DNA of 64,000 nucleotides from Sycobia sp. Sy_11 (Eukaryota > Arthropoda > Insecta > Hymenoptera > Epichrysomallidae). Shown here one piece after another: positions 1 through 11,930 of the stretch. Numbering within the stretch: the stretch's first letter is position 1; the number at the start of each line of letters is the position of its first letter. A program made the position numbers and the translations under genes. The stretch is from contig JACCIC010000004.1 of the NCBI GenBank assembly GCA_018907035.1, forward strand, positions 8,322,001-8,386,000. Reading direction: 5' to 3'. Below the pieces are notes generated by a model that saw only the letters and a program-made list of their open reading frames with translations, ran no database searches and was not told where the DNA came from.

Positions 1-442
1 TATTAAAATAATGAAGAAATTGTAACGTACAAACAAACGACAATGTTATATATTTAGCGTTACTTACATAGGTAAATTAAACATAAAGCATATTATTCGC
101 GTGCAGTATTTCAATATTCGTACTTATTGAATCTTACATTTATATAACATTTCGAGATCGTAAGGTTGCGAATCGAGTAAACGAATTCATATCCAGGCAT
201 CAAGACTAAGGCAAATTTCTCTTCCGTATTCATAGCATACAGTCGAAATGTATGATACATACTTGTTTGAATTTAAAGACGAATTCTCGTGAATTTAACG
301 ATGTTTGATGAGCTATCAGACATAATTATATGCTTTATATATATATATATCAATTAAACGTACAACCAGTTTATTGATATTTCTAATAATTCGATCACGA
401 ATTCCGTTAAGTCACTTTTATTGCCATCGATCGCGAAATTAC

Positions 443-445
<3 letters not shown>

Positions 446-498
<53 letters not shown>
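446..498. repeat. (AT)n microsatellite
   Basis: Pure AT dinucleotide tract of 53 nt in the cnc intron. Confidence 0.98.
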
Positions 499-500
<2 letters not shown>

Positions 501-2039
501 ATTTAAATTTTAACCACGTGTACTTAATTAATAAGCTGGATTAATAAATTAAGAATTTGAAAGAGGAGGCAAAAAAGCAAAATGATGGCCTGATGTAGGC
601 AGTATGTACTACTATATAATATATAATAAGCTCACTCTTATAGGCCTGTTTGTATCGAGTCTTATAATGAAAAACCCAACCTAATTCAGGATGTGACACA
701 TTTTTCAGTGTACATATCATATACGCTCGCTGCTGCTATATGAATCATTGCAAAAAAACGCGATGATATATATAAAACACTTATGTCCCGTGTATTTAAT
801 TTCAAATCATATATAAGACGAGTAAAAGCTTTTTCTTCACGAGTGTATATCGTTCGATTTCGTAATACATTGATGCGTAAATAAACCTTCAATATATCGA
901 AGATGTCGCGATGAATTTTTACGCTAATTAGATGTATTATTGAATGTAAAGTAAAAGGAATTAATATGCATTCGTTATTTTCAACCGATTCTTCTTAATG
1001 TTTTAATTTTTGTTAAGAAATAGGGGGGGCTTCACCTTACCATTCATAGGAATAAATGTACGGATGCAAATAAATTATTATTATATATTTTCGAAATCAG
1101 GTATAAATTATAATATTTGGGATATCCTGTAAGATGATTGATTTATTTTTATTTATTTATTTTTTAAAGTTGGTAAATAAATGTCAAAAGAGTATCTAAT
1201 TATTTCATTTACAACTGAGTATATTATACTTAATAATTATTATATAAAATTGAAGAATTCGCCGTATTGTGTCAGAGACGAGGCGTTGCTAAGGCGTTAT
1301 ACATTTATTTATGTCACAAAATTTTATTGCCCCAACCGGCCTCAACAATAAATTCAACCGACTTACAATACACATATACATATTATCAATTTTCCGTAAA
1401 TCTTTGATTAACAGGTAAAGCTCGATCGTTAAAATAACGCAAAAATTGACAAAATTTCCGAATTAGAAAAAATTCGGTGCTCGCAAAATCTACAAGGTCC
1501 GCTTTCCAATACTCGAGAATACGTCGAATCTCAATTCGAGACTATTGAAATCGTATAGTAGAGAATAATCGATCCATCGCTTTCGAGAACGCTCCGAAAG
1601 CCCGAGATACTCTATCCTAAAATCTAAATCCGGAGAAAAACAGAATTTTTGGCGACATTCGCGGAACTGCATGTATTATGTGGACAATATTGATTTTCCT
1701 TCCCCTGGCAAACGGGCGTTAGGCTAAGCCTTATAATGTTATTTGACGTGAATATTGTAAAAGCGACACATTAAAAATCAAAACAGTAACGCAACTTCAA
1801 ACAAACTTCTCCGATGAAGAATATAGCTGTGTGACAGAATAAGGTTTTTTATCGAAACAAAGATAAAAAAAATCACGGTTTTAGTGAAAAAAAAATTACA
1901 AAATAAAAAACGTCCGCGCTGTATTCGTATTATTTTTTCATCGACTTCCCGATTCGAATTGCCTTTTTTTTTTGAGCTCGATCTCCATGTCTAATATATA
2001 CCGCCGAATCGCTTAAATCGTTCGAAAGTCCGTCCGATT

Positions 2040-2266
2040 AATCACGATACACAGTTATTTCCCGTCGTTCAAGCCGAAATTCCCGCTTTCGCGACGTGAT
2101 AGGTGGGGGCGGGGGGGGCGGAGGCAGGCGAAAATGTAAAACGCTTTTACATCATCCACCTGATTGATCCACCCCGTGTCGAGGTCTATTTTCATCGGTG
2201 CGCTCCGCGGCCGCGAGGTTGTTGCGGATCTCGCCTGCCGCTATAGCTCCACCGTCCACATACGTC

Positions 2267-2324
<58 letters not shown>

Positions 2325-2880
2325 GTATTAGAAGAATTATACAGCGGCGATATTGTCGCCTTCTAATATATCGTTGCGCGCGCTCACGCTCGGGCGCGGG
2401 CGGCATCGTCTCATCGGCTCCGTGCGCGCGCGCGCGGTCTCATGGCCCGCGCCTGGCGCTGATGCGCGCAGTCGACCAGTCGTTTCCCGGCTGTTCCGGC
2501 GGTTACTCGTCGCTTCGCGTTCGACGTAATATATATTATATAAAAGAAATATATATATATATACGCGCGCACACACGTACAGAAATAGATATATATATAT
2601 ATATATTATTGTGCGCGCGCTCGGTGTATGTACGTGCACGATAAAGTGCGCAGATGAGCGAGCCGAGGGAGCGCGCGGCATCGTCGGATGCAGGTGAGAG
2701 ACGAGGTGGCGCGCCGCGAGGATGACGGCGACGAGGACGATCCTCCCCTTGGAGAGGAGGACGCACGTGTTTACGCGGGCGTATAATACGTGTGCGCGAG
2801 AAAGGCTCACGTCCGCGCGACAAGAGAGCACAGTGTACGTGTAATATGTTTGTAAACGTCCTGCGGCCATGTGACACACC
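2040..2880. promoter_or_regulatory. CpG-rich island, candidate alternative promoter or 5' exon of cnc
   Basis: Within AT-rich intron this block has many CpGs, a G-run (2104-2118), the motif gcggccgcg and CAGT-type initiator-like sequence around 2467-2480 (gcgcagtcgaccagtcg). It is interrupted by a (TA)n tract at 2273-2322. No conserved coding sequence is visible. Drosophila cnc uses several alternative promoters, so an isoform start is plausible. This is inference. Confidence 0.35.
2273..2322. repeat. (TA)n microsatellite
   Basis: Pure TA tract of 50 nt splitting the CpG-rich island, with a small hairpin just downstream (2326-2368). Confidence 0.98.
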
Positions 2881-2970
2881 CAAGTATAAATATATGTAAT
2901 TATATACCTACGAATATATTTATAATAATTATTATATTCCCGTTTATTCTTCGCTGTGCGCATCCATACC

Positions 2971-2973
<3 letters not shown>

Positions 2974-3030
<57 letters not shown>
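2974..3030. repeat. Compound (AT)n(GT)n microsatellite
   Basis: About 41 nt of AT pass directly into (GT)8, an alternating purine-pyrimidine run able to adopt Z-DNA. Confidence 0.97.
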
Positions 3031-4137
3031 GGTGTACATAATATTATAAATATAATATATATAGAGTGGCTTGTCATTTGCCGCGATTCGGGCTTTTTTC
3101 TTCAATGCTCCACGATAAACTGACTTGTGCGGGAGTGTATTAGAAATTAGGGAGGTGGAATGAAAAATATTCAAGTTCGCACACTCTGGTGTCTCGAAAG
3201 TGCCGATCCTGCAAGCGCATTCACCGAAAGCTCGCCGTGCATCCGACTTTCTTTGTTTTTCTTTTTTACCAATTGTTATACGTCAATACGATGCGTAGTG
3301 ATCAATTTGTCCGCGCGCAATGAATGCAATTCGAAAATGAAGTGACGGCATAAATACATTTAAATATATGTTTATATACATACATAGGACAGCGAGTAAT
3401 TAGTATATTAGTGCTGTTTATTGTGAGAATGCTGAAATATAAAGGTATATATAAGCTTATATACCTGTTATCAGCTGCTGTGCCGATGAAGCCACGAGCT
3501 TTTCAAATCTTTTACTTTGTCAAAGTGTGTGAAAGTTATAAACTATATATAATATAATTATAGTAGATAATATTGTGCGATCATTGGAGATTTTTATCAC
3601 CGTTTTAAGACTACATTAGCGAAACTCTTATATTAGCCTCTCATTCGTATAACCAAAATATAATATACATACACATCTATATCTATAAACACGTGAAATA
3701 ATTCGAGCCCTACCGTTTATCAAACAACGAGCTGCGAATGCGTATAATAACATAATCGCAAAAAAGGCACCGGACGGCGAAATCCTCGTACGTCGGGAAT
3801 TAAAAAAAAAAGGCGCGACCCGCTCCAATTCCTCCTTTTTCCTGACTATATATATATATATATATGTAAATATCGGCAAACCGCCGTCGCAGACCGTCGT
3901 CGCGCGCTCTCTCCTGCCTCGCCGTCGGACCACGTCGCTGCCGGAACATCGGCATCGCGCCATCATCATCGGGGCGACGACGACCACGCGAGGAATGAGA
4001 GAATTATGGCTGCCACTGAAGTCATCGTTTTCTTTCCACGTACGTAATCCGAGACCCAGCCCACTACCGTGTTTGTGGGAGAGTGTATGTGCCTGTGTGT
4101 TTCCGATGTGTGCCGGACGTCGGCAAATGTGCGTGCG

Positions 4138-4166
<29 letters not shown>
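4138..4166. repeat. (TC)n microsatellite
   Basis: 29-nt TC run, 190 nt before a (GA)n run of opposite strand sense (4359-4403). Confidence 0.97.
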
Positions 4167-4169
<3 letters not shown>

Positions 4170-4353
4170 CGTCTGTATGGTATGTATGCTGAACTTGCGG
4201 CACCTCCTATAGTTCCACCTATTTCTTCTCGTCTCGTCGGTCGCGAAGTCCACCGCGCCGGCGACCTAAAATTGCCGAGTCACGCGAAATTTCCATTCTC
4301 GCGATAAGGCTTACGAGCTTTATGCTGCGAGCGTACGTGTCGTGGGTGCCTGT

Positions 4354-4358
<5 letters not shown>

Positions 4359-4403
<45 letters not shown>
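4359..4403. repeat. (GA)n microsatellite
   Basis: 45-nt GA run. With the TC run at 4138-4166 it could form an intramolecular hairpin, and it is also a candidate GAGA-factor site. Confidence 0.97.
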
Positions 4404-4407
<4 letters not shown>

Positions 4408-4646
4408 ATAAGAGAGAAACCGCGCGAACATGCACGCGACACTATCAAATCTCGCGGATATAAATTTATAAACCGCACTCCCTTTCTTCTTCTCTCGCGC
4501 ATAGATTCGCTTTCTTCGAATATATTTTGACCAACGCACGTGCGATGCGCGTCAGCGCCAGCCCACATCTCGGTTTGCCGCATCATTGATATAATAATAC
4601 GCGGCAGGCAGACGTCGAAGCCTCCGCGCGAGTGTATAAACAAATA

Positions 4647-4653
<7 letters not shown>

Positions 4654-4706
<53 letters not shown>
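4654..4706. repeat. (TA)n microsatellite
   Basis: 53-nt pure TA tract. Confidence 0.97.
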
Positions 4707-4710
<4 letters not shown>

Positions 4711-4823
4711 ATATATAAGCCCAAGATGTAATCGATGATTCTGAATATATATAGTTATTTTGCATAAATGCGACTGATGTACACAACGACGCATCAGCTT
4801 TCGTATTTATTCGCGTTTGTTTA

Positions 4824-4825
<2 letters not shown>

Positions 4826-4859
<34 letters not shown>
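4826..4859. repeat. (TA)n microsatellite
   Basis: 34-nt pure TA tract. Confidence 0.97.
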
Positions 4860-4862
<3 letters not shown>

Positions 4863-5515
4863 GGGTGATGCGCGCATAAGCGCAAACGCTTGGAATTCGG
4901 ATTGAGCAATTCCTATAGCATCATCGGACGTTTGCTCCGGCGTGTATTTATTATATATGCCGATCGCCAAAATTATAAGTGATTATAAATCATTGAATGA
5001 TTTTATACTTTTTCACCTTTTTTTGAATTATTATAATCACCTTGTTGTTTTCTTTTTTAATTATATTAATATCTAAAATTAAAATTTTCCAAGCGTATCT
5101 CAGCAAGGTTAATTATTTTAATATTTATAGTAACATGAATATCGTAAAATTTGAATTAATTAGAATTTATCACAATTCTATATCACTCGCATGATCATTT
5201 AATATTAAATTTTATGTAAAAATTATTCGGATTACCGCGAATCTTTCCATTCTAAATCAAACCTAATATAATAATGTGTCAGTGCACCATATACATACAT
5301 ATATTGTAACACATATAGACATATAACATATAATAAATGAAGACAGAAAAAAGAACGATCCTAAGGCTCGACAACGGAAACCGCGATAAAGCACGCGGGG
5401 AATAGAGTAAGCTCAACGGAGTGAGGACGCGGATAAGCGCAGGAGCCGGATATTTTGTGTGTGAGAGTGCGCGCGCGCGTGTGTTTGTCGATTTTCTTGC
5501 AGGTATATATATAAC

Positions 5516-5520
<5 letters not shown>

Positions 5521-5556
<36 letters not shown>
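5521..5556. repeat. (CT)n microsatellite
   Basis: 36-nt CT run, preceded at 5470-5482 by a short gcgcgcgcgcgtgtg alternating stretch. Confidence 0.97.
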
Positions 5557-5560
<4 letters not shown>

Positions 5561-5660
5561 GCTGTCTGTCTTTCCTCGTGTGTGTCTGGATTATGGCCTG
5601 GATGTTTCTTGAATCTGTGTGTGCACGCGCGCATGCGGCTGTGTGCTGTGTATGTTTGTA

Positions 5661-5663
<3 letters not shown>

Positions 5664-5718
<55 letters not shown>
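5664..5718. repeat. (AT)n microsatellite
   Basis: 55-nt pure AT tract about 100 nt upstream of the CNC-Maf site. Confidence 0.97.
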
Positions 5719-5723
<5 letters not shown>

Positions 5724-5822
5724 TATACACATACACATAAAGCACAGCGCGCGGCTTACATGCATGAAAAGAGAGACGAAACTCGTGCGCGCGCTGCTTT
5801 ATACTCGTGGCGCGCAGAAATA

Positions 5823-5833
5823 TGCTGAGTCAT
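5823..5833 (+). promoter_or_regulatory. Consensus NF-E2 / antioxidant response element (CNC-Maf site)
   Basis: The 11 bases TGCTGAGTCAT match the full NF-E2 consensus TGCTGAGTCAY, with the ARE core GCnnnGTCA. CNC-Maf heterodimers bind such sites. Its location inside the cnc intron suggests possible autoregulation. A full 11-mer match is expected about 0.03 times by chance in 64 kb on both strands. Occupancy is not shown by sequence. Confidence 0.5.
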
Positions 5834-6066
5834 TGATATTATTCACCGCGCAATGCCGCGCGCGGAAACATTTATTTTATAATAAACCGCGCGGCCGCGC
5901 GCGCGAAGTGCGCGCCTGTGATATGCAAAAGCCGCAAGTATTATACTCGGGGTCCAATTTTTTTATTTTTTGTTCACTCCGTGTCTAACTCGCTTTTCGT
6001 AAGTATGTGTATATTATATTGTAGTCTCAGGAATGCCATTTACCTTTTTTCACTATTCACCTAATA

Positions 6067-6070
<4 letters not shown>

Positions 6071-6120
<50 letters not shown>
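6071..6120. repeat. (AT)n microsatellite
   Basis: 50-nt pure AT tract. Confidence 0.97.
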
Positions 6121-6124
<4 letters not shown>

Positions 6125-6790
6125 CTACATATATATAAATCTTTGCCCGGGCAGCGTTGTGTTATTTTTTATTTATCTGGCTTATTTTTTTATTGTTGAT
6201 GTTCAAGTATAAATAAAAAGATTCCTGTCCTATCTCATGTATCGTGAGAAATGTCGATGATAACGGCGACGAATAAGTAGGTCCATGATAATCTAATTTA
6301 AAATGCGATCGAATTAAAGAGTGTCAAGGTGGTGATTGGGGGGGGGGAGGAGGTGTTAAAAGTTATAAGTCATCGAAATCGATATAGAATACTCATTCTC
6401 GAAATATTGCATAGTAAATATAATGTACAGTATCGAGAGAGCGTCAGGTGGAAGAGAAAATCTAAGTTAACAAGGAATCAGGAATTATGTAAACAATATG
6501 ATTCACCTACTCGCGCCTTATTTTTCAAGCAATGTCACCTGTTGTAAAATTAACGAGCCGTATATTGCTTAGACCGTCCTCCGCGCTCGGTCGATTCATT
6601 GCCATTCATTGTCCGAAAATATAGAAAATATGTAATATATTGTCCATAATCGATTTTCGCTTTACAAAGCAAGGGATGGATAAATTGCCTTGATAAATAA
6701 TTCGCTAATGCATTGATAAGCTAAATTTTCTGTACCTGGTGTCGCGGTCGACCTGTTCACGAAAATCATCCTTGATCAGCCTCAAAATGT

Positions 6791-6821
<31 letters not shown>

Positions 6822-7884
6822 AAAGCAGAAATATTTTAAGAATAATTGTACCTTTATACGTAATATTACGACCGATTACGGCTAGAATAAATGCGAGGCT
6901 GAAGGGACGATCCACGTACACGCATCGGCTCATGCAGCGAGCAAATAGCACACGTACACACACTTTCGTTTTTACCGATTGCGGTAAATACAATAATACG
7001 CGGGTGGTACGCGCATTGATCAATTATATTATTTTGTATATATATATATAACACGCGGAATTCATCAAAAGTCGCGCGGCTCCGATTATCGCATCACGCG
7101 CGCGTCCTCATCACTTATCTTATCGGCTTCTTTTCCCTCGTGAGCGAATATATTACGCGCGCGCGACCGAGCGAGCGAGCGAGCGAGCGCACACACACAT
7201 ACATACATATGTATTGAGTAAGGTATTTAGCCAACGGTAACAACAAAGCAAGTAGTTTATTCTTCATTTTTTTTTCTCTTTCGATGCGTGGCAGTGTTGC
7301 GTCATGATAGTAGGAACAACAACAACAATAATAATAATAAGTAAGTAAGTAAGTGAGTAAAGAAAAAAGGATCGAGAAAACAATCAGGCAGTACCTCGTA
7401 CCTTATCATTCCGTATATAGCTTAGAGTTCCATTTCGCGTTCGATCGTTCGATTTCGTGCTCGGGATTCGTTCTCGCCGGATGCCTCCTGGCAAATCAAG
7501 CTCGTCTCGGAATCGCGCTCGCGCACGTTTCGCTTGTCGGCGCGGTTCGCGGATACGCGACAGCAGTCTAACCATCAACGGAACGAGAGGGATGAAGATT
7601 TTCAAAAAAAAAAAAAAAAAAGAAGAAGTTAACTTATAAAATCGCCAAGTATAAAGCGAGCTGGAACCCGCGCGTGTACTATCTCCCTTTCTCACCGCCG
7701 CCCCATCGTTTCTATCCCCTTCGCAATGAAAATGCAAGGTGGACTTTCGAAAAACGCCCACCCCCAGCTTTACACAATAATAAGTATATTATTATATGTT
7801 TTTGGGGCGCTGATATGGATATCGCTGATTAAGAATATCGTCGTGATTTTACCGAAAAATTAAGAAATTTTGATAAGATTTGAT

Positions 7885-7983
7885 TCAGAAATATCGCTTT
7901 TACCGAGGGGAAAAAAATTCGGAACGATCTCCGAAAAGTTCGGAGATCGTGATATTCGCCAATGTCGTTCGAAATATTTCTGA
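7885..7983. repeat. Nested inverted repeat (hairpin-forming)
   Basis: The inner arms 7924-7935 and 7939-7950 are a perfect 12-bp inverted repeat with a 3-nt loop (acgatctccgaa/ttcggagatcgt). The outer arms 7885-7894 and 7974-7983 are a perfect 10-bp pair (tcagaaatat/atatttctga). The nested layout suggests a hairpin or a short MITE-like remnant. No coding capacity is seen. Confidence 0.6.
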
Positions 7984-8710
7984 TATTTTGTTTTTTTTTT
8001 TCACAATTTTCTAAGATCTGAATTCGAGAGAGAGAGAGAGAGAAATGTATCGTTAATACATTATAGCTTTGAACTTATAATACTTTGATATCGAGTCGGA
8101 TCGTCGCATTTGTACGATATCTACTTTTCAAAATGTTTGATTCATCGATCGTGTAATATATATAGTTTTCGACCTATATATAAAATATAATCTTCCAATT
8201 ATAAAATATCTAACATAAATTTAGGCGATAATACCGATCGACCGAGACTGATCTAATCTGCTAGTCGCGCACGCGTCGACCATCGTCGGATCAGCTGACC
8301 CGTCACGCATAAATAAAATAAATAAAATAAAAGGCTCTGTCAATAAATGATAAATGATATCTGGAATACTTAAATGTAGATTTAATTAAAAAAAAAACTC
8401 AAAAAATAATAAATATAGCAAAATTGCCAATTAACCATGTTCATTCTTATAATAGCACAACGTTCTAAGAGCTCTCCCTTCCCCTCTCTCTTTCTGTAAT
8501 ATCATCCTTTTAAAGGTGAGCATATTTCGATTCACCTTTTAAAATCACCGACAATGGAGTAAAATTTCGCTTAACATTAACCATTGTTATTAGGTGTATA
8601 TATATATATATATATATATATAGATATTAGATTCTCCTACACACTCATCATTCTCTTTTGCGGAAAGCCATGTCAGCGCAATCGCATCGGTCAAGTAAAT
8701 TCTGCATATG

Positions 8711-8712
<2 letters not shown>

Positions 8713-8763
<51 letters not shown>
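8713..8763. repeat. (AT)n microsatellite
   Basis: 51-nt pure AT tract. Confidence 0.97.
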
Positions 8764-8764
<1 letters not shown>

Positions 8765-8868
8765 CTGAGTTGAGGACTGTCGTAAGGCTTTATATACTCT
8801 TTCCCTCTTGAACGTCTGTTATCCGTAATTATGATTCCCTCCGTTTCTTTTGTTCTACATATATTTGT

Positions 8869-8870
<2 letters not shown>

Positions 8871-8901
<31 letters not shown>
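8871..8901. repeat. (TC)n microsatellite
   Basis: 31-nt TC run followed by imperfect TTCC/TCTC. Confidence 0.97.
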
Positions 8902-8904
<3 letters not shown>

Positions 8905-9190
8905 TCTCTTCCTCTCTTTCTCTCTATGTATATGTAGTTTTATTAATAAAAAAGAACGTGCTTAAATATGGAGAAAAAGAATCTTTTAAATGGATAAAAA
9001 GTATTACGTGCAAATTAATATCCTGGCGCTTTTCCAACGATTTTATTATACATTCTTATAAACATATTTAGATAATGGAATATCTTCTGCTTATTTTGAG
9101 CATATTCTTTTTGTTCACATTGATCAATTAAATTGTTTGCAAAATTACTTAATAATGGCATGTGGTCTCATTCTCGCTAAGTTTCTCCCT

Positions 9191-9195
<5 letters not shown>

Positions 9196-9248
<53 letters not shown>
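9196..9248. repeat. (TC)n microsatellite
   Basis: 53-nt pure TC run (GA on the - strand). Confidence 0.97.
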
Positions 9249-9251
<3 letters not shown>

Positions 9252-9479
9252 AATTTTTCATATTAACTTTAAATTTAGTTTTACATTTAGTTATAGTTAA
9301 TTTAGGTTTATGTGTGGATATATGTGCACTCTTAATTGTTACCTTGTATTTTTTTTTTTTTTTTATACTCGTACTTTTTGGGATCTATCTTGGACATTGC
9401 GTTCTTAGCTTTAATAAAATTACTCATCCACCACCTTTCCTTTCTAATTCGTTATTCCGGCACACCCACGCAATGTTCG

Positions 9480-10230
9480 ACGATTTTTCCCAATTCCATC
9501 GGTCGCGCAAATCTTAACAGAAAGCGAAGCGCGCCGAAGCATCTGTGAAGCTGTATTCCGAATTCAAATACGACGTTATTCCGCCGATCAGCAGTGTTAA
9601 TACGAAATTCGGATATACCGTTACAATGGTCCCTACACTGGTATATAAAATGCGCGATCGACTTTCCGCGCGTGTCAGCACAGCCGCCGTCGACCGGCAT
9701 TTATCGTCCCGATTCCGCGTTAATGTAGCATCCGAAACGCCGAGTTACCGAAACAATTCCGTACGTCGCGTAAAAGAAATGAAAAAAAAAACGACAGCAC
9801 AATGCGCGACGCTCTCTTACCCGCGCTGGGCGCAAGCCCAATTGAAAATTATATGCGAGTTATGGGAAATTTTAACCACTATCTGCAGTATAATGCGAAG
9901 CGAACGTTTTCAAATGGAGTACCTGAGATTCTTCATTTTTTCAATTGTACGTCTAAAAATGCAATCTTGGTCGCAATGATGATACGACGACGAGACGAAT
10001 ATAAGGCAAATAATTGTTTTCAAAAAAATTTCAACACCGTTGCATTTGCACGGGATTTTAAATTTAATTTAAGAAAAATTTCAGTTCTGACGCGCGCTTT
10101 CGAATGAGGCCTAGTTCATATCGAAATTTATCATAAGGGACACGAGCGAAACCTCGTTGTCGTCCGATGACACTGGGGAAAGCTAGGGGAGAGCAGTTCG
10201 GTGCGTGTGCACCAAATATTTAAATATGTA
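9480..10230 (+). promoter_or_regulatory. Candidate internal core promoter region in cnc intron
   Basis: This is a CpG-enriched patch with mixed composition. TATATAAAA at 9642-9650 is followed about 32 bases later by an initiator-like TCAGCA at 9675-9680, near the canonical TATA-Inr spacing. No DPE match is seen at +28. A second CAGT-type start-like sequence (gagcagttcggtgcgtg) lies near 10190-10206. The open frames here resemble nothing known. It could start a short cnc isoform whose first coding exon is 12341-12698. Confidence 0.25.
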
Positions 10231-10419
10231 CGCGGTTTAAAACGCAAGTCAGCATCAATATCAACAATCAACATTAAAAACGTTATATACGCACGACAGT
10301 CGCATAAACAGAATAATATAAGATAATGCGCGAGCCAAACAAATCTATATGTACGTTTTGATTCTTATCAGTGGCCATTAAACTTTTGCAAAACGATATT
10401 TTGCACTACGAGGGTTTCC

Positions 10420-10421
<2 letters not shown>

Positions 10422-10481
<60 letters not shown>
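10422..10481. repeat. (GA)n microsatellite
   Basis: 60-nt pure GA run with a GGAGGGAGAG extension, a potential H-DNA / GAGA-factor site. Confidence 0.97.
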
Positions 10482-10486
<5 letters not shown>

Positions 10487-11017
10487 AGAGAGAAAGAGAT
10501 CAACGATCGCAATGATTTTTTTCTGATTTTAGAAACTCTATTGAATTTGCGCTACACTGAATTGTAAATCTGCATACGAGCGTGAACATATCGTTCGTTC
10601 ATTTAATGTAATTTTGAAGAAGAAAAAATGAGAGATTAAAGATGGATTCCACTGTTTTTGTTTCAATAGGAAGAAAATTTAGTCAATTCACCCAATTGTT
10701 GAACAATACTTATTTATATAATTATTGAACTTCGATGACGCGGTTGATAGGCATGATTTAAGTCGTTAAATTATTAACGATTTTTTTGCTGGATTATAGT
10801 TTGAAAGTGATGTTTGGATTTTTAATTTGACATATATATATTTAATACTTCGTTCTTATTTTACAAGTCGAATTAATGGTTCTTTATAGCAGGACTGCTA
10901 ATTTTCAAACTTCTGATGCTAATCATTTTTAATCGGTTAGCTGTTCGCCGATGAGAATTATATTTGTCATTATAAGAATAGTAAATTAAAAGTACCGTAA
11001 AACGGAAAGAAATCGGA

Positions 11018-11022
<5 letters not shown>

Positions 11023-11065
<43 letters not shown>
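11023..11065. repeat. (TA)n microsatellite
   Basis: 43-nt TA tract. Confidence 0.97.
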
Positions 11066-11067
<2 letters not shown>

Positions 11068-11395
11068 ACCAGAACTCTTCGTAAAAATGTATCTCGTAGC
11101 CGATCGTTTTACGCACGCTGCTATATAAAAGTTCGATGAGCAATGCCGATAAAATCGCGTACGATGATGATTCCAGCCAATGAGAGGCCTTGGAACGCCT
11201 CTGTCGATTATTATCGATTACTATTAATACAAACTGAATTATTTTTCTTTTGTCCGTTTTTCCTCTTGAATCGGACGTTTTCTCTGTTTTTTTTTTCTCA
11301 TCGACCGTTTGTTTTTTATCACAAACGTTGAGATTGGCGACTTGATCATTATTAACGACCGACTGTTCTGAAATTTTAAGGGGCTTTAATTTATA

Positions 11396-11418
11396 CCGGA
11401 GAATCTCCGGCGGAGATT
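11396..11418. repeat. Overlapping short palindromes ccggaga-a-tctccgg and aatctccg-g-cggagatt
   Basis: Two odd-length palindromes overlap: arms 11396-11402/11404-11410 and 11402-11409/11411-11418. The core ATCTCCG is shared with the inverted repeat at 7924-7950. It may be a protein-binding palindrome or chance. Confidence 0.4.
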
Positions 11419-11896
11419 GGTGTTAAACAAGATTTCCTTCTTCTGTGCTAATAAAGCAATGTCAGATGTCATACGTAAATTTTCATCTTAACATTACATA
11501 TGGAGTTTTAAGGATGTAGCGCAAGAAGTTGCGTCAAATATTAGATTTTTGGATCGTTTCCAAATTTTCTACTTATAAATTTTCTACTTATATTCTACTT
11601 ATATTTCTACTTATATACATGTACTTTTAATAAGATTTAATATAGAATCTAAATCAAACCAATTTGATAGCTATTAAATACTTCTTTAACATTTATTATA
11701 ATATGAAAAATGACGAAAAATTTAAAATAACGATGACGTCAAAGTTATTATAAATAAGTGACATTCTGTAAGTATTATTAATTCCTATGGACAAAAACGT
11801 CCACTGAGAGTAAGTGGTTACTCAATTTTTAACTATAATAACTTAATAACTTCGAATCTTTAAGTAATCATAATCAACTGATCGGTGTATTAACTG

Positions 11897-11900
<4 letters not shown>

Positions 11901-11928
<28 letters not shown>
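11901..11928. repeat. Poly(A) tract
   Basis: 28 consecutive A. No target-site duplication or retroposed sequence could be recognised upstream, so a retroposon tail is not supported. Confidence 0.95.

Positions 11929-11930
<2 letters not shown>

Noticed and set aside
2337..2963. Long - strand open frame of 208 codons
   Set aside because: It crosses CpG-rich and TA-repeat DNA, has no domain, and yields low-complexity residues. The frame is open because of composition.
4552..5988. Several open frames translating as Tyr-Ile, Ser-Leu or Arg-Glu repeats
   Set aside because: They are translations of (TA)n, (TC)n and (GA)n microsatellites, with no conserved flanks.
9545..10107. Open frames of 101-144 codons
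   Set aside because: No similarity to CNC or another family and no good splice borders. Kept only as a possible promoter region.
11901..11928. Poly(A) tract as a retroposon (SINE) tail
   Set aside because: No upstream Pol III boxes and no target-site duplication could be found.
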